DNA of 64,000 nt from VXPQ01 sp965223485 (GTDB lineage Bacteria > Bacteroidota > Rhodothermia > Rhodothermales > VXPQ01): the NCBI GenBank assembly GCA_965223485.1, contig OZ244993.1, positions 1,054,001-1,118,000 of the forward strand, in the 5' to 3' direction. The notes beneath the pieces were generated by a model. The model was given only the letters and a program-made list of their open reading frames with translations. It searched no databases and was not told where the DNA came from. Positions 25,382-34,331 of the stretch are shown here, piece by piece. The stretch's first letter is position 1. Every line of letters starts with the position of its first letter. The position numbers were made by a program, and so were the translations under genes.

Positions 25382-28267
25382 ATGCCCACCGCGTTTTCCT
25401 CTACCGACCGCTTCGCAGAGCGGCACAACGGGCCGACGGAAGAAGACATCCGCAGGATGCTCGAAAAGGTGGGGTGTTCCTCGCTGGACGAGCTGATCGC
25501 CCGCACGATTCCGGCGGACATTCGTCTGGACGGAATGCTCGATCTGCCTGAAGCCCTCAGCGAACGGGACCTTCTTGCGAAAGCGCATGCACTGGCCGAC
25601 AAGAACCGCTTCGGCCGGTCGTACATAGGGATGGGCTACCACGATACGGTGACGCCTGCGGTGATCCGGCGCAACATACTGGAAAATCCGAACTGGTACA
25701 CACAGTACACGCCTTACCAGGCCGAAATTTCGCAAGGTCGGCTGGAGGCGCTTCTGAATTTTCAGACCGCCGTGGCGGATCTCACCGGGCTGGCTATCGC
25801 CAATGCCTCATTGCTCGACGAACCGACCGCCGCTGCGGAAGCCATGACCATGCTGGCCCGGAGTTCGGCCCGGCGGGACGCCCGTACGTTTCTGGTGGAT
25901 GCGGCCTGTCACCCCCAGACTATCCGGGTTGTGCAAACCCGGGCAAGGCCCCTCGGCATAGCGGTAGTCGTTGCGAACTGGCGCACCTTCACGTTCGGCG
26001 ACGAGGTCTTCGGGGCGCTCGTGCAGTACCCGACCACCGATGGGGCCATTTGCGACTATTCGGACCTGTGCGCGCAGGCGCACCATGCGCAGGCGCATGT
26101 GGTAGTGGCTGCCGACCTGCTCAGCCTGACGCTCCTGGCGCCGCCGGGCGACTTCGGCGCGGATGTCGCCGTGGGAACCACGCAGCGGTTCGGGATGCCC
26201 ATGGGCTACGGCGGCCCGCATGCTGCCTATCTGGCCACCAGTGAGCCGTTCAAGCGGAAGATACCCGGACGAATCATCGGCATGTCGGTGGACGCGGACG
26301 GCGATCCCGCCCTGAGAATGGCGCTCCAAACCCGTGAGCAGCACATCCGGCGCGCCAAAGCGACCTCCAACATTTGCACGGCGCAGGTGCTTCCCGCCAT
26401 CATGTCCGGCATGTACGCGGTTTACCACGGACCGGACGGGCTCCGCGCTATTGCCGAGCGGATACACCGTCTGGCCAAACTGCTTGCACATGGCCTGGAT
26501 CGCCTCGGACACGACATCCGGCATGAGCATTTCTTTGATACGTTGCGCATCGATCCGAGGGGAGGCAGTGCAGAAACCATTCTCCGGAACGCTGAACGGC
26601 ATGGCGTCAACCTGCGCTGCTACGACGACGATTCACTCGGCGTGGCGCTTGATGAAACCACCTGTCTCGAAGAGGTGGATACGCTCCTGCATATCTTTGC
26701 CGGCGATCGGAACGGTGTGTCGGTGGGGGCGCTTGCTCCGGAAGCGCCGGCCACGTATGCGGGACCACTACAGCGCACCACGCCTTTTCTCGAACATCCG
26801 GTCTTCCACCGGTATCGTTCCGAAACGGAGATGATGCGCTACCTGCAACGCCTTGCATCAAGAGACTTGTCCCTGACAACCAGCATGATTCCCCTGGGAT
26901 CGTGCACGATGAAGCTGAACGCCGCAGCCGAGTTGTTGCCGATTACCCTGCCGGGTTTCAGCGAACCGCATCCCTACGTCCAGGAAGATCAGGCGCAGGG
27001 TTACGCAGCGTTGATTGAGGAACTGGATGCATGGCTCAGCGAGATCACCGGATTCGCACGCACCTTTTTCCAGCCCAATTCGGGCGCCTCGGGGGAATAT
27101 ACGGGCCTCCTCGTCATCAAGGCCTGGCACGAATCCCGAGGAGAGGGGCGCCGCGCCGTTTGCCTGATCCCCGAATCGGCCCACGGGACGAATCCCGCCA
27201 GCGCCGTGATGGCGGGCATGCAGGTGGTCGTGGTTAAAACGGACGAGGCGGGCAATGTGGATGTGGAGGCGCTACGCAGCGCTGCGGAAACGTATTCGGA
27301 CCGCCTTGCCGCGCTGATGATCACCTATCCGTCCACGCACGGGGTGTTCGAAAAAGACATCCGGGAGATTATCGACATCGTGCACAAGCACGGGGGGCAG
27401 GTATATCTCGACGGGGCCAACATGAACGCCCAGGTGGGCTTGTGCCGCCCCGGCGATTTCGGTGCGGATGTGTGCCACCTGAATCTGCATAAGACGTTCT
27501 GCATTCCGCACGGCGGCGGAGGGCCGGGGATGGGCCCGATCTGTGTGGCGGAGCATCTTGCGCCGTTTCTGCCTGACTCGCCGCTTCCCGGAGAGCAGGA
27601 CGAAGAGGCTGCCGTGGGACCCGTGGCGGCTGCCCCGTACGGCAGCGCAAACATTCTGGTCATATCATGGGCCTATATCGCCATGATGGGGGCGGAAGGT
27701 CTTGCCCAGGCGACGAAACTGGCCATCCTGAACGCCAACTACATGATGGCGCGCCTCGAAAAGAGCTATCCGGTGCTGTACAAGGGAGCCTTCGGCCGGT
27801 GTGCGCACGAATTTCTGCTCGATCTGCGTCCTTTCAGCCGCAGTGCGGGCATTTCCGAGCGCGATGTAGCCAAGCGCCTGATGGACTACGGCTTCCATGC
27901 GCCGACGGTCTCTTTTCCCGTGGCGGGTACGCTTATGATCGAGCCGACGGAGAGCGAGACGAAAGAAGAACTGGATCGTTTTTGCGAAGCGCTCGAGTGC
28001 ATCCGGGAGGAAATCCGGCAAATAGAGGAGGGAGAGGCGGACCCCGTACGGAATGTACTCAAGAATGCCCCGCATACGGCGCGTATGGTCACGTCCGATA
28101 CCTGGGAGTATCCGTACAGCCGGGAAACAGCGGCTTTCCCGACGCAATGGACCCATGCGCACAAGTTCTGGCCCTCCGTGCGGCGCGTCGACGACGCCTA
28201 CGGGGATCGCAACCTTGTTTGTGCGTGCCCGCCCATAGAGGAATACGCCGGGGAAGAAGCAACCTGA
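25382..28267 (+). CDS. gcvP: Glycine dehydrogenase (decarboxylating), P protein
   Basis: The 961-residue single-chain P protein of the glycine cleavage system decarboxylates glycine and passes the aminomethyl group to lipoyl-H protein. It starts MPTAFSSTDRFAERHNGPTE and has the N-terminal YTPYQAEISQGRLEALLNFQ and, in the C-terminal half, the PLP-lysine site LNLHKTFCIPHGGGGPG near 704. Length fits the fused one-chain form. The ATG at 25382 is the conserved start. GcvT and GcvH are not in the window, but glyA, which shares the one-carbon pathway, lies at 55983. Confidence 0.97.
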   Translation: MPTAFSSTDRFAERHNGPTEEDIRRMLEKVGCSSLDELIARTIPADIRLDGMLDLPEALSERDLLAKAHALADKNRFGRSYIGMGYHDTVTPAVIRRNILENPNWYTQYTPYQAEISQGRLEALLNFQTAVADLTGLAIANASLLDEPTAAAEAMTMLARSSARRDARTFLVDAACHPQTIRVVQTRARPLGIAVVVANWRTFTFGDEVFGALVQYPTTDGAICDYSDLCAQAHHAQAHVVVAADLLSLTLLAPPGDFGADVAVGTTQRFGMPMGYGGPHAAYLATSEPFKRKIPGRIIGMSVDADGDPALRMALQTREQHIRRAKATSNICTAQVLPAIMSGMYAVYHGPDGLRAIAERIHRLAKLLAHGLDRLGHDIRHEHFFDTLRIDPRGGSAETILRNAERHGVNLRCYDDDSLGVALDETTCLEEVDTLLHIFAGDRNGVSVGALAPEAPATYAGPLQRTTPFLEHPVFHRYRSETEMMRYLQRLASRDLSLTTSMIPLGSCTMKLNAAAELLPITLPGFSEPHPYVQEDQAQGYAALIEELDAWLSEITGFARTFFQPNSGASGEYTGLLVIKAWHESRGEGRRAVCLIPESAHGTNPASAVMAGMQVVVVKTDEAGNVDVEALRSAAETYSDRLAALMITYPSTHGVFEKDIREIIDIVHKHGGQVYLDGANMNAQVGLCRPGDFGADVCHLNLHKTFCIPHGGGGPGMGPICVAEHLAPFLPDSPLPGEQDEEAAVGPVAAAPYGSANILVISWAYIAMMGAEGLAQATKLAILNANYMMARLEKSYPVLYKGAFGRCAHEFLLDLRPFSRSAGISERDVAKRLMDYGFHAPTVSFPVAGTLMIEPTESETKEELDRFCEALECIREEIRQIEEGEADPVRNVLKNAPHTARMVTSDTWEYPYSRETAAFPTQWTHAHKFWPSVRRVDDAYGDRNLVCACPPIEEYAGEEAT

Positions 28268-28289
28268 CACCCTGATCTTTCGTCAGGTT
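28261..28289. terminator. Possible bidirectional hairpin between convergent gcvP and GDPD genes
   Basis: The arms AACCTGAC and GTCAGGTT (8 bp, perfect) enclose 13 bases and overlap the gcvP stop, facing the end of the leftward phosphodiesterase gene. No T tract follows, so termination is likely but weakly supported. Confidence 0.4.
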
Positions 28290-28292
28290 GAT

Positions 28293-29174
28293 TCAGTCCA
28301 GGGAGTCCGAAACCGTCCGGGCAAGGTCCGGATAGTCCGTTATAAGCCCGTCTACCCCAAGAGCCTTCAGTCGCATCATGTCGGAGACCTCATTCACGGT
28401 CCACGGGATGAGCCGCATGCCGCGGGCGTGCGCGGCACGCACTGTAGATTCATCTACCAGACGGAAATTAGGGGAGTAAACCTCGGGCGTGAAGCCAAGC
28501 CGGGCAAGGATTGACGCAAGGTCTGTGTCTGATTCCACAAGCAGCGCCAGCTGCCAGGGGGCGCGGGTCCTGTGCGCGGCCTGAAGCGAACGCGTGTCGA
28601 AGGACTGGACGGTGACGCGGTCCATGATACCAGTGGCGGCCACTGCGTCATGCACGAGCTGCACAAATGCCGGTGGAGCCGGCGTAAAGACGCCGTCCCA
28701 TTCCGGGCGCGACTTGATTTCAATGTTGTATTGCAGCGGCTCAATTCCGCGTTCTGCAGCGTAATTCTCGACTGCATCGATCACGTCCGGCAGCCGGGGC
28801 TTTACGGCGGGCCGCTTTTCCTGGCGCGGAAAGCCGGGATGCCCGCGGCTGCCGCAGTCGTAGCGCGCGACGGCCTCGTAGGAAAGGCGAAAGATGTTGT
28901 GGCTTCTGCCGTGCGTAATGGCACGGCCCGTCATGTCGCTGCAGATCGTCTCCGACATCCATGGTTCGTGGGAGACGACGACCGTAGAGTCGCCCGCGAC
29001 CACGACATCCATCTCGAGTGTGGTTACGCCGAAGTCTACCGCACGCAAGAAGCCGGCGGTGGAATTTTCGGGCAGCAGGCCCCGGGCGCCCCGGTGTCCC
29101 TGGATGTCGAAGCGTGGCTGAACCTGGCCCATGACGACCTGTATTACCAAGACCAGAATGACGGGGATCGGCAT
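28293..29174 (-). CDS. Glycerophosphodiester phosphodiesterase, secreted
   Basis: The 293-residue protein hydrolyses glycerophosphodiesters to glycerol-3-phosphate and an alcohol. It starts with a hydrophobic signal segment (MPIPVILVLVIQVVMGQ), followed by the GDPD core: GHRGARGLLPENS with the catalytic His-Arg, LEMDVV, VVSHEPWM, YNIEIKS and, near the end, IPWTVNEVSDM and DGLITDYPD. It lies 18 bases after glpD on the same strand, so the pair releases glycerol-3-phosphate and then oxidises it. Confidence 0.92.
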   Translation of the reverse strand: MPIPVILVLVIQVVMGQVQPRFDIQGHRGARGLLPENSTAGFLRAVDFGVTTLEMDVVVAGDSTVVVSHEPWMSETICSDMTGRAITHGRSHNIFRLSYEAVARYDCGSRGHPGFPRQEKRPAVKPRLPDVIDAVENYAAERGIEPLQYNIEIKSRPEWDGVFTPAPPAFVQLVHDAVAATGIMDRVTVQSFDTRSLQAAHRTRAPWQLALLVESDTDLASILARLGFTPEVYSPNFRLVDESTVRAAHARGMRLIPWTVNEVSDMMRLKALGVDGLITDYPDLARTVSDSLD

Positions 29175-29192
29175 GGGAAACGCTCCATTTTG

Positions 29193-30830
29193 TTAGACAT
29201 AACGTGGGCCCGGGTCGGGCGATGCCGCTTCGGTGGCGGTAACAGGAGGCTGAGTACCGTATGGCGCGGGCAGGCAGGCATCCACGTGTTGCCGCATCAC
29301 ATTGACTTGTGCTGCCGCCCAGGCTTCGTCGCGTCCCAATTCCTGCGCAAGGATGTGTGCTACCACCGGCGAGGATGCGAGGGCCGCATGGCGGTTCAAG
29401 AGCAGAGCAGGGGTGCGGCGCACAAGCACATCGCTGACCGTGCGGGCCATTTCATGCCGCGCCGCCCAGTGGACTTCGCCGCGGCGATATGGCAAATCGG
29501 GATGCAGCCATTCGTGCCCATTCTCTACTTCCCTCATGACTGCCTCGACATCTGCCCGGTCCGACCCGTATACCTGTAAGGCTTCCCCGTCCTCTTGGCG
29601 TTCTTGCCATCCGTGCAGCCGCAGATTGGCGGTTACGCACGGATGGGCGTCCAGCCCACCTACCTGGACAGCTGTGTTAATGGTGTCCTCGGCTATCTTG
29701 CGATAGGTTGTCCATTTTCCTCCCGTGACGGTAATCAGGCCTGACTTCGAAATCAGGACGACATGATCACGCGAGATGGAAGCTGTATCCGAAGCGTTGC
29801 TCGCACTGACGAGGGGGCGCAATCCGGCAAAGGCGCTCAGTATATCGGACGGGACGATACGGCGCTCGAAATAACGGGCCGCATGGTCTATCAGGTATTC
29901 GATTTCGTCAGCACGCGGTAGCGGTTCGAGTACAGGAACACTAACGGGGGTATCGGTAGTGCCCAGCAGCACTCGCCCATGCCAGGGGAGGGCAAACAGC
30001 ACACGGCCGTCTTTTGTTCTGGGGATCAGAAGCGCATGCCGGGAGGGAAAGAAGGACTGATCCATCACAAGGTGGATACCCTGGCTGGGACGCACAAGGT
30101 CGGAGCTGCCGGGCTCATCCTGCCTCCTGATAGTATCCACAAGGACTCCGCCGGCATTTACCACAGCATGTCCATAAAGATGCAGCTCCTGGTCGGATTC
30201 GAGATCGCAGGCTACGACCCCTTTCACCTTGCCCTGCACTTTGAGCAGTCCGACAACACGGGCATAATTGACCACTACGGCGCCGTGGCGGGTGGCTGTG
30301 CGGGCCAGAGCCAGGGCCAAACGGGCGTCGTCAAACTGACCGTCGTGATAGACGACACTACCGCGAAGGCCGCCGGCCTGCACGCCGGGGAGCTCCTCCA
30401 GCGTCCGCGCTCGCGAAAGCAGGTGCGACTTCCCAAAGGAGCGGTGACCCGCCAGAAGGTCGTAGGCCTTGAGCCCCAAGCCATAAAATGGGCGTTCCCA
30501 CCATGTATAGGCAGGAAGCATGAACTTCAGGTTGCGTACCAGGTGCGGCGCATTGTCGCGGAGCCGACTGCGCTCGCGCAATGCTTCACGGACAAGCGCA
30601 ACGTTGCCTTGCCTCAGGTATCGGACGCCACCATGCACCAGCTTTGTGCTACGGCTTGACGTGCCTTCGGCGAAATCGGCCTGTTCGAGCAAGACCGTCC
30701 GGTATCCACGAGATGCAGCATCCACGGCGGCGCCCAGGCCAGTGGCTCCACCCCCAATAATGATCACATCCCACGGACGGTTTTCATCCTGGATGTGATC
30801 GAGAAAGACCTTGCGCTTCATAGGCGCCAT
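29193..30830 (-). CDS. glpD: Aerobic glycerol-3-phosphate dehydrogenase
   Basis: The 545-residue FAD enzyme oxidises glycerol-3-phosphate to dihydroxyacetone phosphate and feeds electrons to quinones. The N-terminus shows the dinucleotide-binding fold VIIIGGGATGLGAAVDAASRGY and the family motif SSRSTKLVHGGVRYL. Further marks are LLGTTDTPV and VTGGKWTTYR near the C-terminal domain. The GDPD gene follows by 18 bases. It is a membrane-associated enzyme, and no membrane segment is expected. The start at 30830 gives MAPMKRKVFLDHIQ; the second Met is also possible. Confidence 0.95.
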   Translation of the reverse strand: MAPMKRKVFLDHIQDENRPWDVIIIGGGATGLGAAVDAASRGYRTVLLEQADFAEGTSSRSTKLVHGGVRYLRQGNVALVREALRERSRLRDNAPHLVRNLKFMLPAYTWWERPFYGLGLKAYDLLAGHRSFGKSHLLSRARTLEELPGVQAGGLRGSVVYHDGQFDDARLALALARTATRHGAVVVNYARVVGLLKVQGKVKGVVACDLESDQELHLYGHAVVNAGGVLVDTIRRQDEPGSSDLVRPSQGIHLVMDQSFFPSRHALLIPRTKDGRVLFALPWHGRVLLGTTDTPVSVPVLEPLPRADEIEYLIDHAARYFERRIVPSDILSAFAGLRPLVSASNASDTASISRDHVVLISKSGLITVTGGKWTTYRKIAEDTINTAVQVGGLDAHPCVTANLRLHGWQERQEDGEALQVYGSDRADVEAVMREVENGHEWLHPDLPYRRGEVHWAARHEMARTVSDVLVRRTPALLLNRHAALASSPVVAHILAQELGRDEAWAAAQVNVMRQHVDACLPAPYGTQPPVTATEAASPDPGPRYV

Positions 30831-30859
30831 GAGCGGTTAAAGGAGGAAAACGTGCGAGG

Positions 30860-32248
30860 CTACCACACTGGGTCAGCAACGGGAAAGGCTGGGCGCAGCG
30901 TATGGCCTTTAAGCACGGTGAGGCCTGTGAGGTGCGGTGCTGAAAGGGTTAGCGTATCCAACACTGTATGGTGGACGACCACAGGGTAACGATTGCGCAA
31001 CCGCCGGAGGGTCTCGCCGACTGTCTCCTCGCCATTGGTGAGTTCTTCGCGTAGCACACGATAAACCCACTTGTCTGTCCAGAGGGCAAGATCGTGTCGT
31101 AGCGCCGGGTTCTCGTCCATATCCTCTTCCAGTGCGCGCTGGACAAAATAGTGGTCACGAAGGGTAAGACCGATTGCGTCGTACAAGTCATTCTCGAATA
31201 CTTCTCGGCGCTCATGGCGCAGGGGATATCGCGTCGCCGGAAAGGCCGCGAGAAAGTCCCGGACGGTCCAGTCGCCGTCGGAAGTCGTGATGAGCACATC
31301 ATCAAGTATCAAGCGAAGGTGATCGGCATCGGAGGCCTCGCGCGCCAGGAGTGCAGTCAGGAGACCCCCCTGAGGCGGCCCGTCCTGGTACCAGTGCCAG
31401 AGCTTGTCGCGCAGCAGCTTATAGGACGCAGGCTTCAAGCGCACGTCAAGCGGCTTCATCATGGAACCGATAAAGGCTCGTGCCAGGACTCTGGCCTTCT
31501 GGTGAAAGACAGTCTGCTCGTACGAAGCGCGCGCTGCGGCAGATGGCGGCACGGGCTCACGGCGTACATCGACGAGCTGCAGCAAGAGAAATTGGCCATG
31601 GTAGGGCACCGGCGCGGAAATCTCGCCCACCTGGAGGTCCGTGACAGCCGCCATCAAGTCCGGGTGCAGATCGTGGCTTGTTACGTAGGGGCTCTCAAAG
31701 TCCGAGGGATGCAGGTTTTGCTCATCATTCTTGAACACGAAATCCCGGATCAGTGCCGGCAACCCCCCCGATAACGCCTCATTGCGCAAACGATGCGCCT
31801 CCGCGGGTGACCTGGCCAGCAGGTATCTTAGTCGGAAGGAAGTCCGATCCTGCTGCATGGCAAGGGTGATGTCTTGAGGCGTAATGCTAACCCGATCGTT
31901 GACGTAGCGCTGGAATACCTGTTCAACGAGCAATTCCTCGCGCAGGTCTTCTATGTTCCGCCTGACCGCTTCGTGATCCGGAAGCCCGCGCCGAATTCCC
32001 TCAAGAGCCAGGAGTTTCTCGTCAATGATGCGATTCAGATAGGCCAGCCGGGTGTTGTCGCCCCGGTATAGGTGGGGGAACCCCAGTTCATAGTTCAGAA
32101 CAAAATCCCTGGCATAGATCGGCTCGCCACCCACGGTCGCAACAATGGCTCCTTCGCCCGATGATTCGGTAGACCCTGGGGCCGCGGGACCACAGCCCGA
32201 AGCTGACAGGAGCACGCAGAGCAGGACACAAAGCGCCAATCCACGCAT
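30860..32248 (-). CDS. Lipoprotein peptidyl-prolyl isomerase (parvulin/SurA-like)
   Basis: The 462-residue protein begins with a lipoprotein signal, MRGLALCVLLCVLLSASGCG, with lipobox LSAS-G-C. Then comes VATVGGEPIYARDF, typical of SurA-type N-terminal domains, and a parvulin-like region near 130-215 (FRLRYLLARS, then LQVGEISAPVPYHGQFLLLQLVD). The C-terminal half is helical and unassigned. It is probably a periplasmic chaperone for outer-membrane proteins, which fits the neighbouring envelope genes. It starts 3 bases after the upstream T9SS gene stops. Confidence 0.8.
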   Translation of the reverse strand: MRGLALCVLLCVLLSASGCGPAAPGSTESSGEGAIVATVGGEPIYARDFVLNYELGFPHLYRGDNTRLAYLNRIIDEKLLALEGIRRGLPDHEAVRRNIEDLREELLVEQVFQRYVNDRVSITPQDITLAMQQDRTSFRLRYLLARSPAEAHRLRNEALSGGLPALIRDFVFKNDEQNLHPSDFESPYVTSHDLHPDLMAAVTDLQVGEISAPVPYHGQFLLLQLVDVRREPVPPSAAARASYEQTVFHQKARVLARAFIGSMMKPLDVRLKPASYKLLRDKLWHWYQDGPPQGGLLTALLAREASDADHLRLILDDVLITTSDGDWTVRDFLAAFPATRYPLRHERREVFENDLYDAIGLTLRDHYFVQRALEEDMDENPALRHDLALWTDKWVYRVLREELTNGEETVGETLRRLRNRYPVVVHHTVLDTLTLSAPHLTGLTVLKGHTLRPAFPVADPVW

Positions 32249-32251
32249 CGT

Positions 32252-34234
32252 CTATTGTAGCAGGGTAATAGGTTGATGGACCCTGTACCCTTCCGCTTCC
32301 AGAACCAGCATATAGGCGCCGGAGGCCAGGTGGTCAATCATCCATGTCACATGGTGGGCGCCTGGCCTTTGCGGCGGGTAGACGACCGCTTTTACCTCTC
32401 GGCCAAGGAGGTCGAACACCTGCAGATGTACGGTAGACGGTTGGTCCAGGACATAATTGATATGGAGCTGATTGGCCGCCGGGTTTGGAAACACTTCCAG
32501 ATGCAGGTCTGGCAACGGAATCTGGTCGGGCTGTGTGTCGCCAGCATGTAGCAAGATTTCCGACAGGGCAACACCGTAGACAAAGGGGTAGAACGTGGAC
32601 CACCCGACTGTACGCTGGTAATAGTCTGTACCCGACTCGGAATTCGTCCAGAGCGTTCCGTCTGGCGAGAACGCAAGATCTTCGATGCCATGGGGGAACG
32701 TGATGCTGGCCTCCCAGGCAGGAAGGGTACCAGGACGGAAGTCAGAATGCTTAAAGCGTAGCACTTCCGCCTCCCGGCTATTTCGGTTACGGGCCATGAA
32801 AACGTAGACCGTGTTGTCCACGGCATGGAAGTCCACCCCCTGTATATTGCGCGGGATGGGATAGATGGCGGGGCTCGCACCCTGTACGATCAGACCTGCT
32901 TCGTCCAGTGGATAGCCGTACAAATAGGGCTGCTGTTGTCCGCCGGTCCGGTAATCGCCCACCCAAAGCGTGTCCTGGAAGGACGATACAAAAGAAGCCT
33001 TGCTTCGAACATTTCGTGTTCCGTACGAATCCGCCAACAGATCTGTATACCGATCGCCGGCCTCTTCGTATGGTGGAAGAATATAGCGTTCCACCGTTCC
33101 TTCAGAGGCGACATAAATGGCCTCGCCGACGACGGCGACCCCTCCAACGTGCGCCGTTCTCAGTTGGCCGTTCAGGCGAAATGTGCGGCGCACGTGACCC
33201 GTGGCAACGTCAATCTCGACAACGATGGAACGCCTGGTCGCCAGCCGGTTGTCACGGGTTCTGTGGTAATAGGACACATAGACCAGTTTGGCCTGTCCCG
33301 CTTCGTCGCTTACTACGGCTGTGCCCTGCGGGATGAAGGCATCGTTCACATGCGGCAAGAAAAAGCGGCGGGTAACCGGCGTGGTATACGTGTTTATACG
33401 CTGGTCCATGGGGAGATGAAAGTTTTCCAGGTCATAGTCATGGAAAGCAGGCATGCCGAAGTAGGCGCTTCCATCGAAGGGCGGAGGCGTGCCGAGGTAG
33501 GACGGATGGGCCACATAGTCGCGCACTACAGCAGCAAAAACCAGCCCCCTAATGGTGCCCTTCAAACTCAGGGCATCCTCTGTGCCCGTGGCCTCTGTCC
33601 CCACGAAGAATGGGCGTGGTATGGCATAGGGCGATGCAATTGTCACCGATATCGACTCTTCTGCTACCAGTTTGCCATCACGGTATATTCTGAGAATCAG
33701 CATATTCGAAAACATGTACTCGGCGGTTGCTGCAATCCACACGTCCTGACCAGTTACTACCTCTTCCGAGCCCGCAATGCGGTAGGTTACTCCCCCAATG
33801 ACCACCATGAAATAGGGTATGCCTGTTTCCAGGCCGAGAGTAAATCCGTCGAGTGATCCGATGCGATTGCTGAGCAGTGTGTGGTGAGCGCCGCGTTCCA
33901 GCAGCCGCAGCCACACCTCGGCTGTCATTCGCGGACCAGCCGGCTGGTTCACATTTGTGCTGGCACTGCCCCGCATCGTGGAGGACGCCCCCTCGAATTC
34001 AGCAGCCCAAATGGGATCGTAGCCCCAGCCACCTGGCCAGCGTGCCTGATGCTCCCAAGGGTCAAGAAACGGCCCTGTCTCCACATGCCGTGTCTCGACT
34101 TTCGAGGATAGTTCCGCCGACCCGGGCAGATAGCGAAAAACCACACCAGCCGCATCAACCTGCCCTGCAGAGAGCATAAGCACAGCCACCGCCAGATAGC
34201 GGCGGAGCCTGTTGCGTCCGGGAATCATGCTCAT
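32252..34234 (-). CDS. Secreted T9SS cargo protein with LamG-like and beta-propeller regions
   Basis: The 660-residue protein has a signal peptide (RRYLAVAVLMLSAGQVDA), a concanavalin/LamG-like region at about 60-215 (AEVWLRLLERGAHHTLLSNR), a propeller-like middle with repeated binding strands (SFQDTLWVGDYRTGG, IEDLAFSPDGTLWTNSES), and a C-terminal type A sorting domain: LEVFPNPAANQLHINYVL through GREVKAV to SGAYMLVLEAEGYRV. It is expected to be exported by T9SS and attached to the surface. The substrate is unknown. It sits in the envelope gene run between the lipoprotein and the lamin-tail protein. Confidence 0.85.
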   Translation of the reverse strand: MSMIPGRNRLRRYLAVAVLMLSAGQVDAAGVVFRYLPGSAELSSKVETRHVETGPFLDPWEHQARWPGGWGYDPIWAAEFEGASSTMRGSASTNVNQPAGPRMTAEVWLRLLERGAHHTLLSNRIGSLDGFTLGLETGIPYFMVVIGGVTYRIAGSEEVVTGQDVWIAATAEYMFSNMLILRIYRDGKLVAEESISVTIASPYAIPRPFFVGTEATGTEDALSLKGTIRGLVFAAVVRDYVAHPSYLGTPPPFDGSAYFGMPAFHDYDLENFHLPMDQRINTYTTPVTRRFFLPHVNDAFIPQGTAVVSDEAGQAKLVYVSYYHRTRDNRLATRRSIVVEIDVATGHVRRTFRLNGQLRTAHVGGVAVVGEAIYVASEGTVERYILPPYEEAGDRYTDLLADSYGTRNVRSKASFVSSFQDTLWVGDYRTGGQQQPYLYGYPLDEAGLIVQGASPAIYPIPRNIQGVDFHAVDNTVYVFMARNRNSREAEVLRFKHSDFRPGTLPAWEASITFPHGIEDLAFSPDGTLWTNSESGTDYYQRTVGWSTFYPFVYGVALSEILLHAGDTQPDQIPLPDLHLEVFPNPAANQLHINYVLDQPSTVHLQVFDLLGREVKAVVYPPQRPGAHHVTWMIDHLASGAYMLVLEAEGYRVHQPITLLQ

Positions 34235-34267
34235 TCTTGTGTGTGAAGAGTGTCACATCAGAAAGTT

Positions 34268-34302
34268 GTCCGCCGGTCGTCCCAAGGAGACGACCGGCGG
34301 AC
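34268..34302 (-). terminator. Strong hairpin after the lamin-tail protein gene
   Basis: Perfect 14-bp arms, GTCCGCCGGTCGTC with GACGACCGGCGGAC, enclose a 7-base loop 30 bases beyond the stop of the 34332-37301 gene. On the minus strand AACTTTCTG follows, a weak T tract. It probably ends or attenuates the upstream transcript before the next T9SS gene. Confidence 0.65.
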
Positions 34303-34331
34303 AGAAGAGGGCTGCCTGCCGGTCTGAAGGA

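Noticed and set aside
24181..25626. 481-codon minus-strand open frame across rnc and the groES promoter
   Set aside because: It runs antisense to rnc and gcvP start, with an Arg/Ser-rich composition typical of shadows.
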